64,000 nucleotides of DNA from Bin34 sp965219935. Lineage in GTDB: Bacteria; Chloroflexota; Anaerolineae; Caldilineales; Caldilineaceae. The DNA lies in assembly GCA_965219935.1 (NCBI GenBank), contig CBDCOU010000003.1, positions 2,418,001 through 2,482,000 on the forward strand. Direction: 5' to 3'. This document shows, in pieces, positions 20,185 through 28,272 of the stretch (the stretch's first letter is position 1; each line of letters starts with the position of its first letter). The notes below the pieces were generated by a model that had not been told where the DNA came from, made no database searches, and was given only the letters and a program-made list of their open reading frames with translations. The position numbers were made by a program, and so were the translations under genes.

Positions 20185-20277
20185 GGCTGGCCTCTCTTTG
20201 GTGGGCGGCAATGGATTACGGGCAGCTTGCAGATCCGGGGCCGCTCGTGCTTCCCGGTCCTTGAAATTGCGAACAAA

Positions 20278-20286
20278 AGTATACCA
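20278..20286 (-). promoter_or_regulatory. Extended -10 promoter candidate for the VOC pair
   Basis: TGGTATACT on the minus strand matches an extended -10 (TGnTATAAT-like), about 95 bases upstream of the GTG of VOC paralogue 2. The -35 region is poor, as is usual for extended -10 promoters. Confidence 0.4.
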
Positions 20287-20425
20287 CCCATGCCTTGATT
20301 CGCGGCATTTCCCTGCCCGATGCCGGAACAGATTCGCTGAAATCGGACCGGCAGGATTGGGTCTGCGGAGAAGGGCCGATACCCGGAGCGCGTGCTAGCA
20401 TCCTATCCCCTGCAAATGGGGCGGT

Positions 20426-20455
20426 CCCTTCGATCCCATGAGTAAATTCGAAGGG
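20426..20455. repeat. Stem-loop at the left side of the tnpB element
   Basis: Perfect 8-base inverted repeat CCCTTCGA (20426-20433) and TCGAAGGG (20448-20455) with a 14-base loop. A smaller CCCC/GGGG hairpin lies just before it (20407-20421). IS200/IS605-type elements carry subterminal hairpins at their ends, so this may mark the element's left end. Confidence 0.4.
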
Positions 20456-20574
20456 ATTCGTTCCAGTTGGATTGACAAGCTCGCCTGTGGTCGAGGGAAT
20501 CGCGCAGGCTGCGTACCGAAGGAGCATCGATAAGCATCGTGTTTCCTGACACTTCCTACCCAATTCTGTAAGTC

Positions 20575-21957
20575 GTGAAAACAGCCAAGGTCACGCGCAT
20601 CCTGCACAGCCAGGGATTGCACAAAGCCAAGTTCGACCGGTTGACGCGGATCGCCGCCCTGTGCGGACGCGTCCGTGCCGACGCCTGGCAACGCTGCAGC
20701 GGCCTGTCCACAGCGCAACAGTCGGCCTACGCGATCCGCAACGCCTGGATGGCCGAGGGCTACGACTGGCACGGGCTGCCAGCCCGATTGGGCAAAGCCA
20801 CGTTGTCCGATGCCCTGGGAGCCATCGCGGCCGCGCGGGACGCGGCCAAGGTGTCGGTCAAGAAGGCTATTTGGTACAGGACCCGCGGCGACGGCGAGGA
20901 GCGGCACCGTCTGTACTCCCTGTTGAAGCGCAACCGCTGGGACGAGAATTCCTTCCTGCACCGCCAAATGCGCAGGAAGTGGCAGGGCGGCGCCTCACGC
21001 GTGACCAACCAGATCGTGGCCGATGCGGGTTCCTACACCGCCAAGGTCTGGCACGGTCGGGCCTGGGTCCATCTGCAGGGCTTGGAACGCGGCCAGCGCA
21101 TCGCCCTCCCGCCCCGGGGCACACACCTGCCCACCGGAACCCTGCGGATCATCCTGCAGGACGACGGCCAGGTGGCGATCCACTACGCCATCGACGAAGA
21201 CACCGCCTGCAGCACGAAGCCCTGCGGGGATGGCGAGCTCGGAGTGGACATGGGCTACACCGAAGCCTACGCCGACAGCGCAGGCGAACGGCACGGCGAG
21301 GGCCTGGGCGACCTGCTGGCCGCGGAGAGTGACGCACGCAAGGGCAAGGGCGGACGTCGCAACCAGCTGCGTGCGGTCGAACAGAAGCACCGCGAGGCCG
21401 GGCGCATCCAGAAAGCCGACAACATTCGCCGCAACAACCTTGGCAACCAAAAGTGGGACCGCCGGCAGAAGAAGCACACGGCGCAGACGCGTGACTTTCT
21501 CTGCCATGCCGCCCACCGCGTCGTCGACCGCGCAAGCACTATCGCCTGCGAGGACCTGACGGCCCCCATGTCGTCGTCCAAGTATCGCCATCGCGACACC
21601 AACCGCCGGCTGAGCGGCTGGGTCAAGGGCATCATGGCCGACACCCTAACCTCAATATCTCGACGCCGAGGTTCGGCGTTGGTGTTGGTGAACCCCGCCT
21701 ACACGTCGCAAATCGACTCCCGCACCGGCCTGTTGCAGGGCACGCGGCGCGGGGATCGGTTTTACGACCTGGACGGAGTCGTGTTGGATGCGGACACCAA
21801 CGCCGCCCGCAACATCCTGCAGCGCCTGTACGACGACGGGATTACGTTGTACACGCCCTACCGCGAGGTCAAGCGCCTGCTGTTGGATCGAAGCGGGACA
21901 ACGGATGGGACTGCTCATCCCGGACTCGAGCCTGCCAGGCAGCCGACGCTGCCCTGA
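20575..21957 (+). CDS. TnpB-like RuvC nuclease (IS200/IS605 OrfB family), zinc ribbon lost
   Basis: 460 residues from GTG. The three RuvC acidic residues are present: D225 in GELGVDMGYTEAYAD, E326 in TIACEDLTAP, and D405 in VVLDADTNAARNI. In canonical TnpB a four-cysteine zinc ribbon follows the TSQ motif; here the segment reads NPAYTSQIDSRTGLLQGTRR with no cysteines. Cysteine-free OrfB relatives are known. TnpB is an RNA-guided endonuclease that cuts donor sites; whether this subfamily uses a guide is open. No TnpA (Y1 transposase) is present, so any element depends on another copy. The ribosome site is weak. The stop is about 70 bases before the ferritin start. Confidence 0.85.
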   Translation: MKTAKVTRILHSQGLHKAKFDRLTRIAALCGRVRADAWQRCSGLSTAQQSAYAIRNAWMAEGYDWHGLPARLGKATLSDALGAIAAARDAAKVSVKKAIWYRTRGDGEERHRLYSLLKRNRWDENSFLHRQMRRKWQGGASRVTNQIVADAGSYTAKVWHGRAWVHLQGLERGQRIALPPRGTHLPTGTLRIILQDDGQVAIHYAIDEDTACSTKPCGDGELGVDMGYTEAYADSAGERHGEGLGDLLAAESDARKGKGGRRNQLRAVEQKHREAGRIQKADNIRRNNLGNQKWDRRQKKHTAQTRDFLCHAAHRVVDRASTIACEDLTAPMSSSKYRHRDTNRRLSGWVKGIMADTLTSISRRRGSALVLVNPAYTSQIDSRTGLLQGTRRGDRFYDLDGVVLDADTNAARNILQRLYDDGITLYTPYREVKRLLLDRSGTTDGTAHPGLEPARQPTLP

Positions 21958-22027
21958 CCGGCCGAGAGCGAATTACCCGAACCCTGCGAGTCAAGAACTT
22001 GTAGGAAAAAAGGAACAGAAAGGCTTG

Positions 22028-22537
22028 ATGGTGCTGAATTCCATGGTTGAGAACGCCCTCAACCAACAAATCAACGCGGAGCTGTACGCCTCCTACCTGT
22101 ACCTTTCCATGTCCGCCTGGCTGGAACATGCCGACTTGCCCGGCTTCGCCCGTTTCATGCGCGGCCAAAGCCAGGAGGAATACGGGCACGCCATGCGGTT
22201 CCTGGAGCACATCGAGGACAGGGATGGATTTGTGCGCCTGCTGCCCATCGAGGCACCCCCAACCGAATTCGACTCGGTCGAAGACGTCATTGCCCAGGCC
22301 TTGGCCCACGAAGCGCACGTCTCCGTGCTAATCCACGACATGTACCGCATCACGGTGAAAAACGACGACCATGCCGCGCAGGTGATGCTGCACTGGTTCA
22401 TCACAGAGCAGGTGGAAGAGGAGAAGCAGTTCAGGGACATTCTGGCGGAACTCCGCAAGGTGGACGGCCAAAGCGATGCACTCCTGCTCCTGGATCGCGA
22501 CATGGGCAACCGCGCAGACGCAGACAACGGAGCCTGA
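22028..22537 (+). CDS. Ferritin (non-haem, FtnA type)
   Basis: 169-residue four-helix-bundle iron-storage protein. It aligns with bacterial FtnA throughout: LNQQINAELYASYLYLSMSA with the first ferroxidase glutamate, SQEEYGHAMRFLEHI with the E-x-x-H ligands, and FITEQVEEEKQFRDIL with the glutamine/glutamate ligands. It lacks haem-ligand features of bacterioferritin. Cytoplasmic 24-mers oxidise and store Fe(II). ATG at 22028 was chosen because the protein begins cleanly there and AAAGG precedes it; a longer upstream frame overlaps tnpB out of frame. Its original promoter may have been displaced by the tnpB element. Confidence 0.93.
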   Translation: MVLNSMVENALNQQINAELYASYLYLSMSAWLEHADLPGFARFMRGQSQEEYGHAMRFLEHIEDRDGFVRLLPIEAPPTEFDSVEDVIAQALAHEAHVSVLIHDMYRITVKNDDHAAQVMLHWFITEQVEEEKQFRDILAELRKVDGQSDALLLLDRDMGNRADADNGA

Positions 22538-22750
22538 CGGGCCGGCGCATTCCGGGTTTGGGATACCGCTTATCCTCACGGCCCCAATACCAGTCGTCCC
22601 AAGCCGGCCGGACAACAGGCCAAGGGGGAATTCCTCCGCGGGCATCTCCGATCGCGCAACGGACCGCGCGGCTTCGCCATCATCCCGCCGACAGCCAAAC
22701 TCTTGCGGATTCCCCCGTGACAGGCCGCATGCGATTGCAGCCCCAAAGTT

Positions 22751-22785
22751 GGCGTCCCGCCACCGCGCCACAGTGGCGGGATGCT
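22751..22785. terminator. Stem-loop between convergent ferritin and molybdoenzyme genes
   Basis: TCCCGCCAC (22755-22763) pairs perfectly with GTGGCGGGA (22773-22781). The stem extends four more pairs outward with two G-U wobbles, giving about 13 pairs around a 9-base loop. It sits in the gap between convergent stops, as expected of a bidirectional terminator. There is no strong T-run on either side. Confidence 0.55.
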
Positions 22786-22795
22786 TCCGGCGGAT

Positions 22796-24004
22796 TCAGC
22801 CGACTCGGAGCGGGTGCGGCACCGGCTGGTTGAACAGGTAGCCTTTCGCGTTGAAGGGGATGGAATCGGGCTGCGTGTTGCCGGCCGCATCCGTGGCCCG
22901 GGTCATGATCGTGTGCAGGCCCGTCCGCAGTTCGAGATCGATGCGGAAACGCGCCCAGGAATACTGGAACTGCGGCTCCACCGCGGCGGCTTCGCGCCAG
23001 GTCACACCGCCATCCATGCTCCATTCAACCTTCTCGATCGGACCGTACGGTGATTGTGCGTAGCCATGGATCCGATGCGGACCAGCCGACAGCTCCGCGG
23101 GCCACGACAAGGCCAACGCGCTCTTGATGGTCTGGGTCGTCACCGCGGGCCCGAGGCGGTCTCCGTCGGTGGGGAAGTCGTCGCCGATCAGCACATAGGA
23201 CGTCGAGTTGTTGCGCGTCCAAAGAGGTTCCGTGGAAACCTGAATCCGGCCCAGCCATTTGATGCATGAACTGCCGACCCAACCCGGCACGACGGCCCGC
23301 AACGGGAAACCGTGGTCCGGGGACAGGACATCTCCGTTCATGGCATAGGCCAGCAGTGTATCGGGGTGCATGGCCTTCGCAACCGGCAGTACGCGCCGGA
23401 AACCCTCTTCGGGCGCGTCGACATCCAAGCCAATCAACAGCACACTGGCGGCATCCTCCCGGATACCCGCCCGTGTCAGTACATCGCGCAGGGCGACACC
23501 GGTCCACTCGGCGTTGCCCACGGCTCCCGTCATCCACTGGGTGCCTTGCGCCGGCCGTCCCTGAACCAGATCGAACATGGCCCGGTGGTTGCCGGCACAC
23601 TCCAGATAGGAAACCAGAGTGCGCCCCGGCATGCCGCGGATGTCCGGATAGGAAAGTTCCAAGGGTGTGGAAACCCCGTCGCCTTCGACCAACAGACGCC
23701 AGCCGCGCGCCTCCAGGCCCGGGCTGGCCGAATTGTTGCGCACAAAGAAAAGCCGCGTTGGCGTAACAACCCCCTGCATGGCCTCCAGGCGGGCCTCGAG
23801 GCCTGCACCCGGATGCACGCGAAACGGTACCGAGTCCTTGAAGTAGGGGAGTGCAGCGTCCGTTGCCGCCGGAGCCGACAACATGGCCGCATCGAATTCG
23901 GTGCAGGCGGACAACACAGCAACCGTACCGCCTGCAGCCAATGCCTGCAGGAAACCGCGCCGACTCATTCCAAGCCGTGCAACATGCTGCTTCTCCATCT
24001 CCAT
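22796..24004 (-). CDS. Sulfite-oxidase-family molybdopterin oxidoreductase, Tat-exported
   Basis: 402 residues from ATG at 24004. Tat signal SRRGFLQ at residues 14-20, followed by VAVLSAC (C34), so probably a Tat-exported lipoprotein. The molybdopterin domain holds the Mo-coordinating cysteine in SYLECAGNHRAMF and the HGFPLRAVVPGWVGSSCIKWL segment. The C-terminal Mo-co dimerisation domain (SPYGPIEKVEWSMDGGVTW ... TRATDAAGNTQPDSIPFNAKGY) is complete. Members oxidise sulfite or reduce sulfoxides outside the membrane. No haem domain is present, so the electron partner is unknown. It is convergent with ferritin. Confidence 0.92.
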   Translation of the reverse strand: MEMEKQHVARLGMSRRGFLQALAAGGTVAVLSACTEFDAAMLSAPAATDAALPYFKDSVPFRVHPGAGLEARLEAMQGVVTPTRLFFVRNNSASPGLEARGWRLLVEGDGVSTPLELSYPDIRGMPGRTLVSYLECAGNHRAMFDLVQGRPAQGTQWMTGAVGNAEWTGVALRDVLTRAGIREDAASVLLIGLDVDAPEEGFRRVLPVAKAMHPDTLLAYAMNGDVLSPDHGFPLRAVVPGWVGSSCIKWLGRIQVSTEPLWTRNNSTSYVLIGDDFPTDGDRLGPAVTTQTIKSALALSWPAELSAGPHRIHGYAQSPYGPIEKVEWSMDGGVTWREAAAVEPQFQYSWARFRIDLELRTGLHTIMTRATDAAGNTQPDSIPFNAKGYLFNQPVPHPLRVG

Positions 24005-24144
24005 GGTTTGGTTCCCGGTGGCGCTTCGTCGAGGGTGGAGTGCCGGTGCCGGGATTCTACGCGAGCCGACGGCGACAAAGTCCGGCAAACGCCTTGGGCC
24101 GCCCGACAACGGGTTGGGACGGGTGCCGGGATGCAGCCGGATTG

Positions 24145-25041
24145 TCAGGAGGACGTGTTCAGGCGCCAGTCGTAGGGACGGAACTTCACCGTCACGCTCT
24201 CCCGGTGCTGTTCCAGCCAGAGGCGCACACCATCATCCGCCGGCATGTATTGGATGGCAGCGGCCAAGGCACCCCCTGCATCCTCGAAATCCGGTGCGAA
24301 CCAGGCAAAGATTTTGGACAGGGTCACTTCGCGGGCCACGCTGTCCACCTGCACGTCTCCGGCAACAAAGGCACGGGTCGCCGCATCGAGCTGTTCGTCC
24401 AACCGCACCGGTTCGTAGACCCTGGCATACGGACAGGATCGGCTGGCACAGTTGAGGGCAAAGTGGACGCGCGGGTCGATCGGCTCCAACACCGCCGCAC
24501 ACCTGGGGTCCCCGTCCCGGAAGTGGGATCCACGCGCCGCGGGGTGGGGAGCGTTGGCCCTCAGCACACCGTTCTCGATGTCATTGGCGCTGAAGCGCAG
24601 GCCGCCCACGTTGTAGGCCGCCTTCTCAAAGAAGCGCATGATCCCCTGGGACAACCCGACCGTGGCTCGGCGGACGCGGAATGTGGTCACCGCGTCCAGG
24701 ATCAGCAGGTTGTAAAGATTAATCCAGAAAGAGAACGCCTGCGCCCGGTCCGCAAACGCGTCCGGAGGCGTGGCCAGCAGACCGTTGTAGAGCCGTTCGC
24801 GCCGCGGGGCCAGCACCGCATCGACCGCGGCATAGTCCGCCGCGGATCCGTCCGGCGCGATGCCGGAGGTGTGGCAGGTCCGCACCAACTCGATGATGTC
24901 GGACGCACCAAGCGCGGTCCCGCCCGGCTGCGCCTTGCGGTTCAACACGGCCCGCGAGCGGCCGGAAATCAGCCAGTAGAGCATCACGCGCGGCCGCGGG
25001 TGAAGTCGGCACCCGGAACCCCGGGGGCTGGACAAGAGCAT
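24145..25041 (-). CDS. DUF547 domain protein
   Basis: Up to 298 residues. The DUF547 core is visible as QAFSFWINLYNLLILDAV near residue 100, FSANDIENGVLRANAPHP, and VHFALNCASRSCPYARVYEP. These conserved Asn/His/Cys residues suggest a papain-like or transglutaminase-like fold. Bacterial members are often periplasmic, but no clear signal peptide is seen; an alternative start at 24984 gives LYWLISGR as N-terminus. Ribosome sites are poor for both, so the start is uncertain. Function is unknown in the family. Confidence 0.82.
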   Translation of the reverse strand: MLLSSPRGSGCRLHPRPRVMLYWLISGRSRAVLNRKAQPGGTALGASDIIELVRTCHTSGIAPDGSAADYAAVDAVLAPRRERLYNGLLATPPDAFADRAQAFSFWINLYNLLILDAVTTFRVRRATVGLSQGIMRFFEKAAYNVGGLRFSANDIENGVLRANAPHPAARGSHFRDGDPRCAAVLEPIDPRVHFALNCASRSCPYARVYEPVRLDEQLDAATRAFVAGDVQVDSVAREVTLSKIFAWFAPDFEDAGGALAAAIQYMPADDGVRLWLEQHRESVTVKFRPYDWRLNTSS

Positions 25042-25397
25042 CCGGGGCCGTCCGGATGCGTTCGCTGTCGGCGTCTTTCCACCACCAACCGGGATGGGCA
25101 GCCGTCGCGGCCATTACCGCACACGGTCATTGGGAGGAGCCAATGCAGCTTCATTGACTAAATTCCGTCCCCATCGTCTTGGACTTCTCCCGGTCCCTGC
25201 AAACGGTCCATTCGCCGAGCCCGTCCCATCCGATACCTGTTCGCACCACGGGCACGAGACATGGCTGCACAACCACGCCGACCCGCATCAACTCGCGTTC
25301 CCGGTGTGTTTGATCGTGCAGCACCGGCAAACCTTGTGCAGTCGGCGGACCTCTTCGTTCCCAGTCGGTCGTGTCGGTCCCGGCCCGGCAACTGGAC
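25042..25397. other. Intergenic region between DUF547 and Uma2 genes
   Basis: 356 bases. Several frames stay open, but none resembles a known protein or has a good start. I see no hairpin or repeat of note. It may hold a remnant gene and the DUF547 promoter. Confidence 0.4.
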
Positions 25398-26567
25398 CTA
25401 TCCGTTCCCGCGTTTGTCCGGCTGGTCAGGGAACCGCAATGAATGCCAGTCGGCCTGGCCCGACAACACGGCCGCCATTTCTGCCGCGGTGCGGCCTTGT
25501 CCCGCCCGGCGCCAGTTGGCCTCGATTTGCGCCCGCCGCGTGTCGGACAGTTGCTCCTCCAGGAACGTGTGCATGCTGGCAATGCGCTCCTCCAATTTGC
25601 CTTTCGCCTCGCCTCTGGCCGCGCCTCTGACTTCGCCTTCCTGGACTTGGCGCTCGGTTTCCGCCTGGTGTCTCCTCTCGGCATCCACTTCAGGGTCGCG
25701 CCACAGACCCCGGTCCGGATCCCACCACTGCAGTCGGTGCCGGTCGTCCAGGTCGTCCGGCCGGTCGCCCTCCAGGCCAAGGGCCGCCTCCGGCAGCATG
25801 CGGATGTCGGCTTCCAGCACCTCGCTGCGGTACACGGGCCACGCCCCGCCCCCCGGCCGCCGCGGGATGCGGACATAACTTCCGGTGTCGTCCAGTCGCC
25901 AACCCCAGAAGGAGACGCCGTCCGCGTACTCCGGCGGCGCATGTCCCTCCGGGTCGTACAGCCAGTACTCCGCAATGCCCATGGCGGCATAGGCATCCTG
26001 CTTCGGCCCCAGGTCCGACTGCCACGTGGCTTCGGAGAGGACCTCCAACACCAGCAGCGGCGACGGATCCGTTTCCAGTCGGCAGTCGGCCGGGAACGGG
26101 GTGCCGGGCGGGAACTCCCCCGGCAGCACGGCCACGTCCGGGATCAGGTAGCCCTTGTCCTTGAACTCGTGGTCGGGTCCCAGGGCCTGCCGCACCGCGT
26201 CCGACAGGTACACCGTGAATTCGCGCCGTGCACACCGGCCCCGACGGACATCGGCGGCGACCTTGAAGGAGGCAAGTGCTTCCTTGTGCGGTTCAGTGGT
26301 CAAATAGGTGACCCCATCCACGCCGTAGTCCGGATCCGTCGTGTATTCGTCGTCGTACTCATGGGTCGGGTCGTAGGGATAGGTCGGATCGTATTGATGC
26401 AGGGCCCGGATCGCCGCCCACCAAGCCGGACTGCCGGATGCCGGTGCGGATATCCACGGTGGCCGTGCGACGGCCGCGGCCCCGTTGAACGGTCGGTCCG
26501 TCGTCCCGTTCACGGCCCTGTCATTGGTTGTGCTCCGTTCCTGTTCCTGTACCTTCGGCGTGGCCAT
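25398..26567 (-). CDS. Uma2 family (DUF820) putative endonuclease, long form
   Basis: 389 residues from ATG at 26567, with AGGAG eight bases upstream. The Uma2 PD-(D/E)XK-like core runs about residues 120-250. It has LIPDVAVLPGEFPPG, then LLVLEVLSEATWQSDLGPKQ (E-x-L-S with downstream Lys) and YAAMGIAEYWLYDPEG. The N-terminus holds a repetitive YDPTYPYDPTHEYDDEYTTD stretch, and the C-terminus (about 300-370) is a charged coiled coil with EVRGAARGEAKGKLEERIAS. Family members usually have about 190 residues. Uma2 genes are numerous in Cyanobacteria and Chloroflexota and their role is unproven. Confidence 0.85.
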   Translation of the reverse strand: MATPKVQEQERSTTNDRAVNGTTDRPFNGAAAVARPPWISAPASGSPAWWAAIRALHQYDPTYPYDPTHEYDDEYTTDPDYGVDGVTYLTTEPHKEALASFKVAADVRRGRCARREFTVYLSDAVRQALGPDHEFKDKGYLIPDVAVLPGEFPPGTPFPADCRLETDPSPLLVLEVLSEATWQSDLGPKQDAYAAMGIAEYWLYDPEGHAPPEYADGVSFWGWRLDDTGSYVRIPRRPGGGAWPVYRSEVLEADIRMLPEAALGLEGDRPDDLDDRHRLQWWDPDRGLWRDPEVDAERRHQAETERQVQEGEVRGAARGEAKGKLEERIASMHTFLEEQLSDTRRAQIEANWRRAGQGRTAAEMAAVLSGQADWHSLRFPDQPDKRGNG

Positions 26568-27122
26568 AGCCGAACTCCTGCTGGCTCCGGGTGCCGGTCC
26601 GCCATTGTAGTACGCACCAGACGGAGGCTTGTCACACCCGTGCCCTGTCGATGTATCGGCAAAAACAACGGAGGCGAAGCCTCCCATGCGATGGTGTCCA
26701 CCATGGCTTGATGCCGGTGAACAGGACTGTGTCGCGTGCGGAAACACCCATGCCGGATCGGCCCCGTAGTCACGAAACCGACACAGTGCCACTGGAGCGT
26801 GGATAAGCCGTCAATGCCTTGACAGCCTTGGTTGTAACAACTGTTGAGGCAGAGGTTCCGTCGCCGGCACAGGGCTACCGCCATGCCCGGCGTTGCAAGC
26901 GGTCGCACGATGGACGCGCGACCACGGACCGCCCCGTAAGCCGGTTGACCGAGAGGATGTGCCAGGCAGGGGGTACTGTGTCGCCGGTGCACATCCGGCT
27001 GACGGTGGAGCCTGCTCCACCAGAACTCGAGTTGCAGGGAGGGCGCATGACCCTATCCACCGAAAGCGAATCGCTGGAAACCCCGAAGGTTTCTGGAACA
27101 GACAACCCACAGAACTGCAACA
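26568..27122. other. Intergenic region upstream of the Uma2 gene
   Basis: 555 bases between the Uma2 start and the DUF4236 stop, both minus strand. It contains a possible -10 for Uma2 (TACAAT on the minus strand, 26604-26609), an 11-base palindrome GTTGTAACAAC (26831-26841), and a small GAAACC/GGTTTC hairpin (27077-27093) just after the DUF4236 stop. No convincing gene is seen. Confidence 0.4.
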
Positions 27123-28163
27123 TCAGTCCCTCGGCTTCAGGCCCAGCCGCTCGGCCACATCTTCGTAATCGGGATCGGCGGCATACAGCATCTCCAGTTC
27201 GCGGCGCGCCCGTTGCTTCTGTCTGAGTTCCAGGTAGACCAGGACCCGTTCATAGCGAAGCGCGTTCAGAATCTCCGGACGCCTGTCCTTCCTGCGCCGC
27301 AACCCGGCAGTCAAGGCATCCCTGGCGGCCGTGGGCAAACCCAGATCCCGCAGGGCCTGGCCCCGGTACAGGAGTAGGGCCGCATGCAGTTCGGAGATGT
27401 TTTCGGTCTCCCGCGTCAACGACACGACCTTGCGACAATGGTCCTGTGGCGCGGGCCTGGTTTCCATCAGAAATTCCGCCAGCGACAACTGGACCACAAC
27501 GTCATTGCCTGCCAGACGCAGCAGTTCCTCCAGGCAGGCGATGGCATCTGCCTGCCGGTTCAAACTCTGGTACACCTCGACCAGACACAGGAGCACGCCA
27601 ACTCGGTCCGCTCCAACCCGAACCGAGATTTCGTCGCTGATCGCCAGCCCGGCACCGACGTTGACATCGTACTTGCCGAACAACCTGCCCAGTTCATCCC
27701 CGGCCCCGTGGGCCGACCGGAGAAGAAGCACAGCTTCGTCCCACCTGTGTTCGCCGATCAGCAGCACACCCGCCAAAAAGTCGGCGTCAGGCAGGCCGCG
27801 TGCCTTGGCCAGATGCCCGGCCGCGGTCTGGTCGTCGCTGCGTGCCACGGCATTGACTCCCTCAACAAAGGCCTTCTCTTCGGCCGATGTGCCCAGGGTC
27901 CGCCAAAAGCCGGAGCGAATGGGCTCTGTACGCTCGGGGCTGTGGACAACGGCTCCCGCAGCCCTGGAACCGGATCGGCCCGGCTTGGCCACCTTCGTAT
28001 AGTGGAGGCCGGTACCGGGGATGCCAGCCGTGAACCTGCGCCCGGACGTGCCGACCGTGGCCTTCAGACCGCGGGGCCCGGCCGACATCGAAACGCCGCC
28101 CTTGCTAAGGTTCAAGTGCACGCCGGGAGCAACACGGAACCTGCGAAAGAAACGAAAGGCCAT
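27123..28163 (-). CDS. DUF4236 protein with TPR-like tail
   Basis: 346 residues. Residues 3-57 (FRFFRRFRVAPGVHLNLSKG ... IPGTGLHYTKV) are a DUF4236 domain, a small beta domain usually at the N-terminus of short membrane or stress proteins. The remainder is alpha-helical with TPR-like units: AVARSDDQTAAGHLAKARGL, VLLCLVEVYQSLNRQADAIA and ALNALRYERVLVYLELRQKQ. No transmembrane helix is evident. The join of DUF4236 to a tetratricopeptide-like scaffold suggests a protein-interaction role, otherwise unknown. Confidence 0.78.
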   Translation of the reverse strand: MAFRFFRRFRVAPGVHLNLSKGGVSMSAGPRGLKATVGTSGRRFTAGIPGTGLHYTKVAKPGRSGSRAAGAVVHSPERTEPIRSGFWRTLGTSAEEKAFVEGVNAVARSDDQTAAGHLAKARGLPDADFLAGVLLIGEHRWDEAVLLLRSAHGAGDELGRLFGKYDVNVGAGLAISDEISVRVGADRVGVLLCLVEVYQSLNRQADAIACLEELLRLAGNDVVVQLSLAEFLMETRPAPQDHCRKVVSLTRETENISELHAALLLYRGQALRDLGLPTAARDALTAGLRRRKDRRPEILNALRYERVLVYLELRQKQRARRELEMLYAADPDYEDVAERLGLKPRD

Positions 28164-28272
28164 AGGAATTCGCTACCAATCCCCAACCATGTGATTTTTC
28201 CCTCGACAGCTGGCCGCACAACACCGGACCGTTGGCATCCGTTGATGCCGTCCAGGCATCAGCCACACCAAC

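Larger units (their letters stand above)
20185..20574. other. Intergenic region between VOC paralogue 2 and the tnpB-like gene
   Basis: 390 bases. The left part carries a candidate promoter for the VOC pair. The right part (from about 20400) carries two stem-loops and probably the left end of the tnpB element. No gene is seen. Confidence 0.5.
20400..22010 (+). mobile_element. Orphan tnpB-type element (IS200/IS605-like), ends uncertain
   Basis: Approximate extent of a single-gene tnpB element: stem-loops near 20407-20455 on the left, the tnpB-like gene, and a structured 3' part. The 3' part holds GGATG/CATCC near 21904-21921 and CTGCC-A-GGCAG near 21929-21940. No terminal inverted repeats are expected for this family. 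The right boundary must fall before the ferritin start at 22028. Boundaries are inferred, not seen. Confidence 0.45.

Noticed and set aside
25042..25397. Possible small gene between DUF547 and Uma2
   Set aside because: Several frames are open, but none has a good start, ribosome site or recognisable sequence.
26819..27226. 135-codon plus-strand frame upstream of Uma2
   Set aside because: It overlaps the end of the DUF4236 gene, lacks a ribosome site, and resembles no protein.
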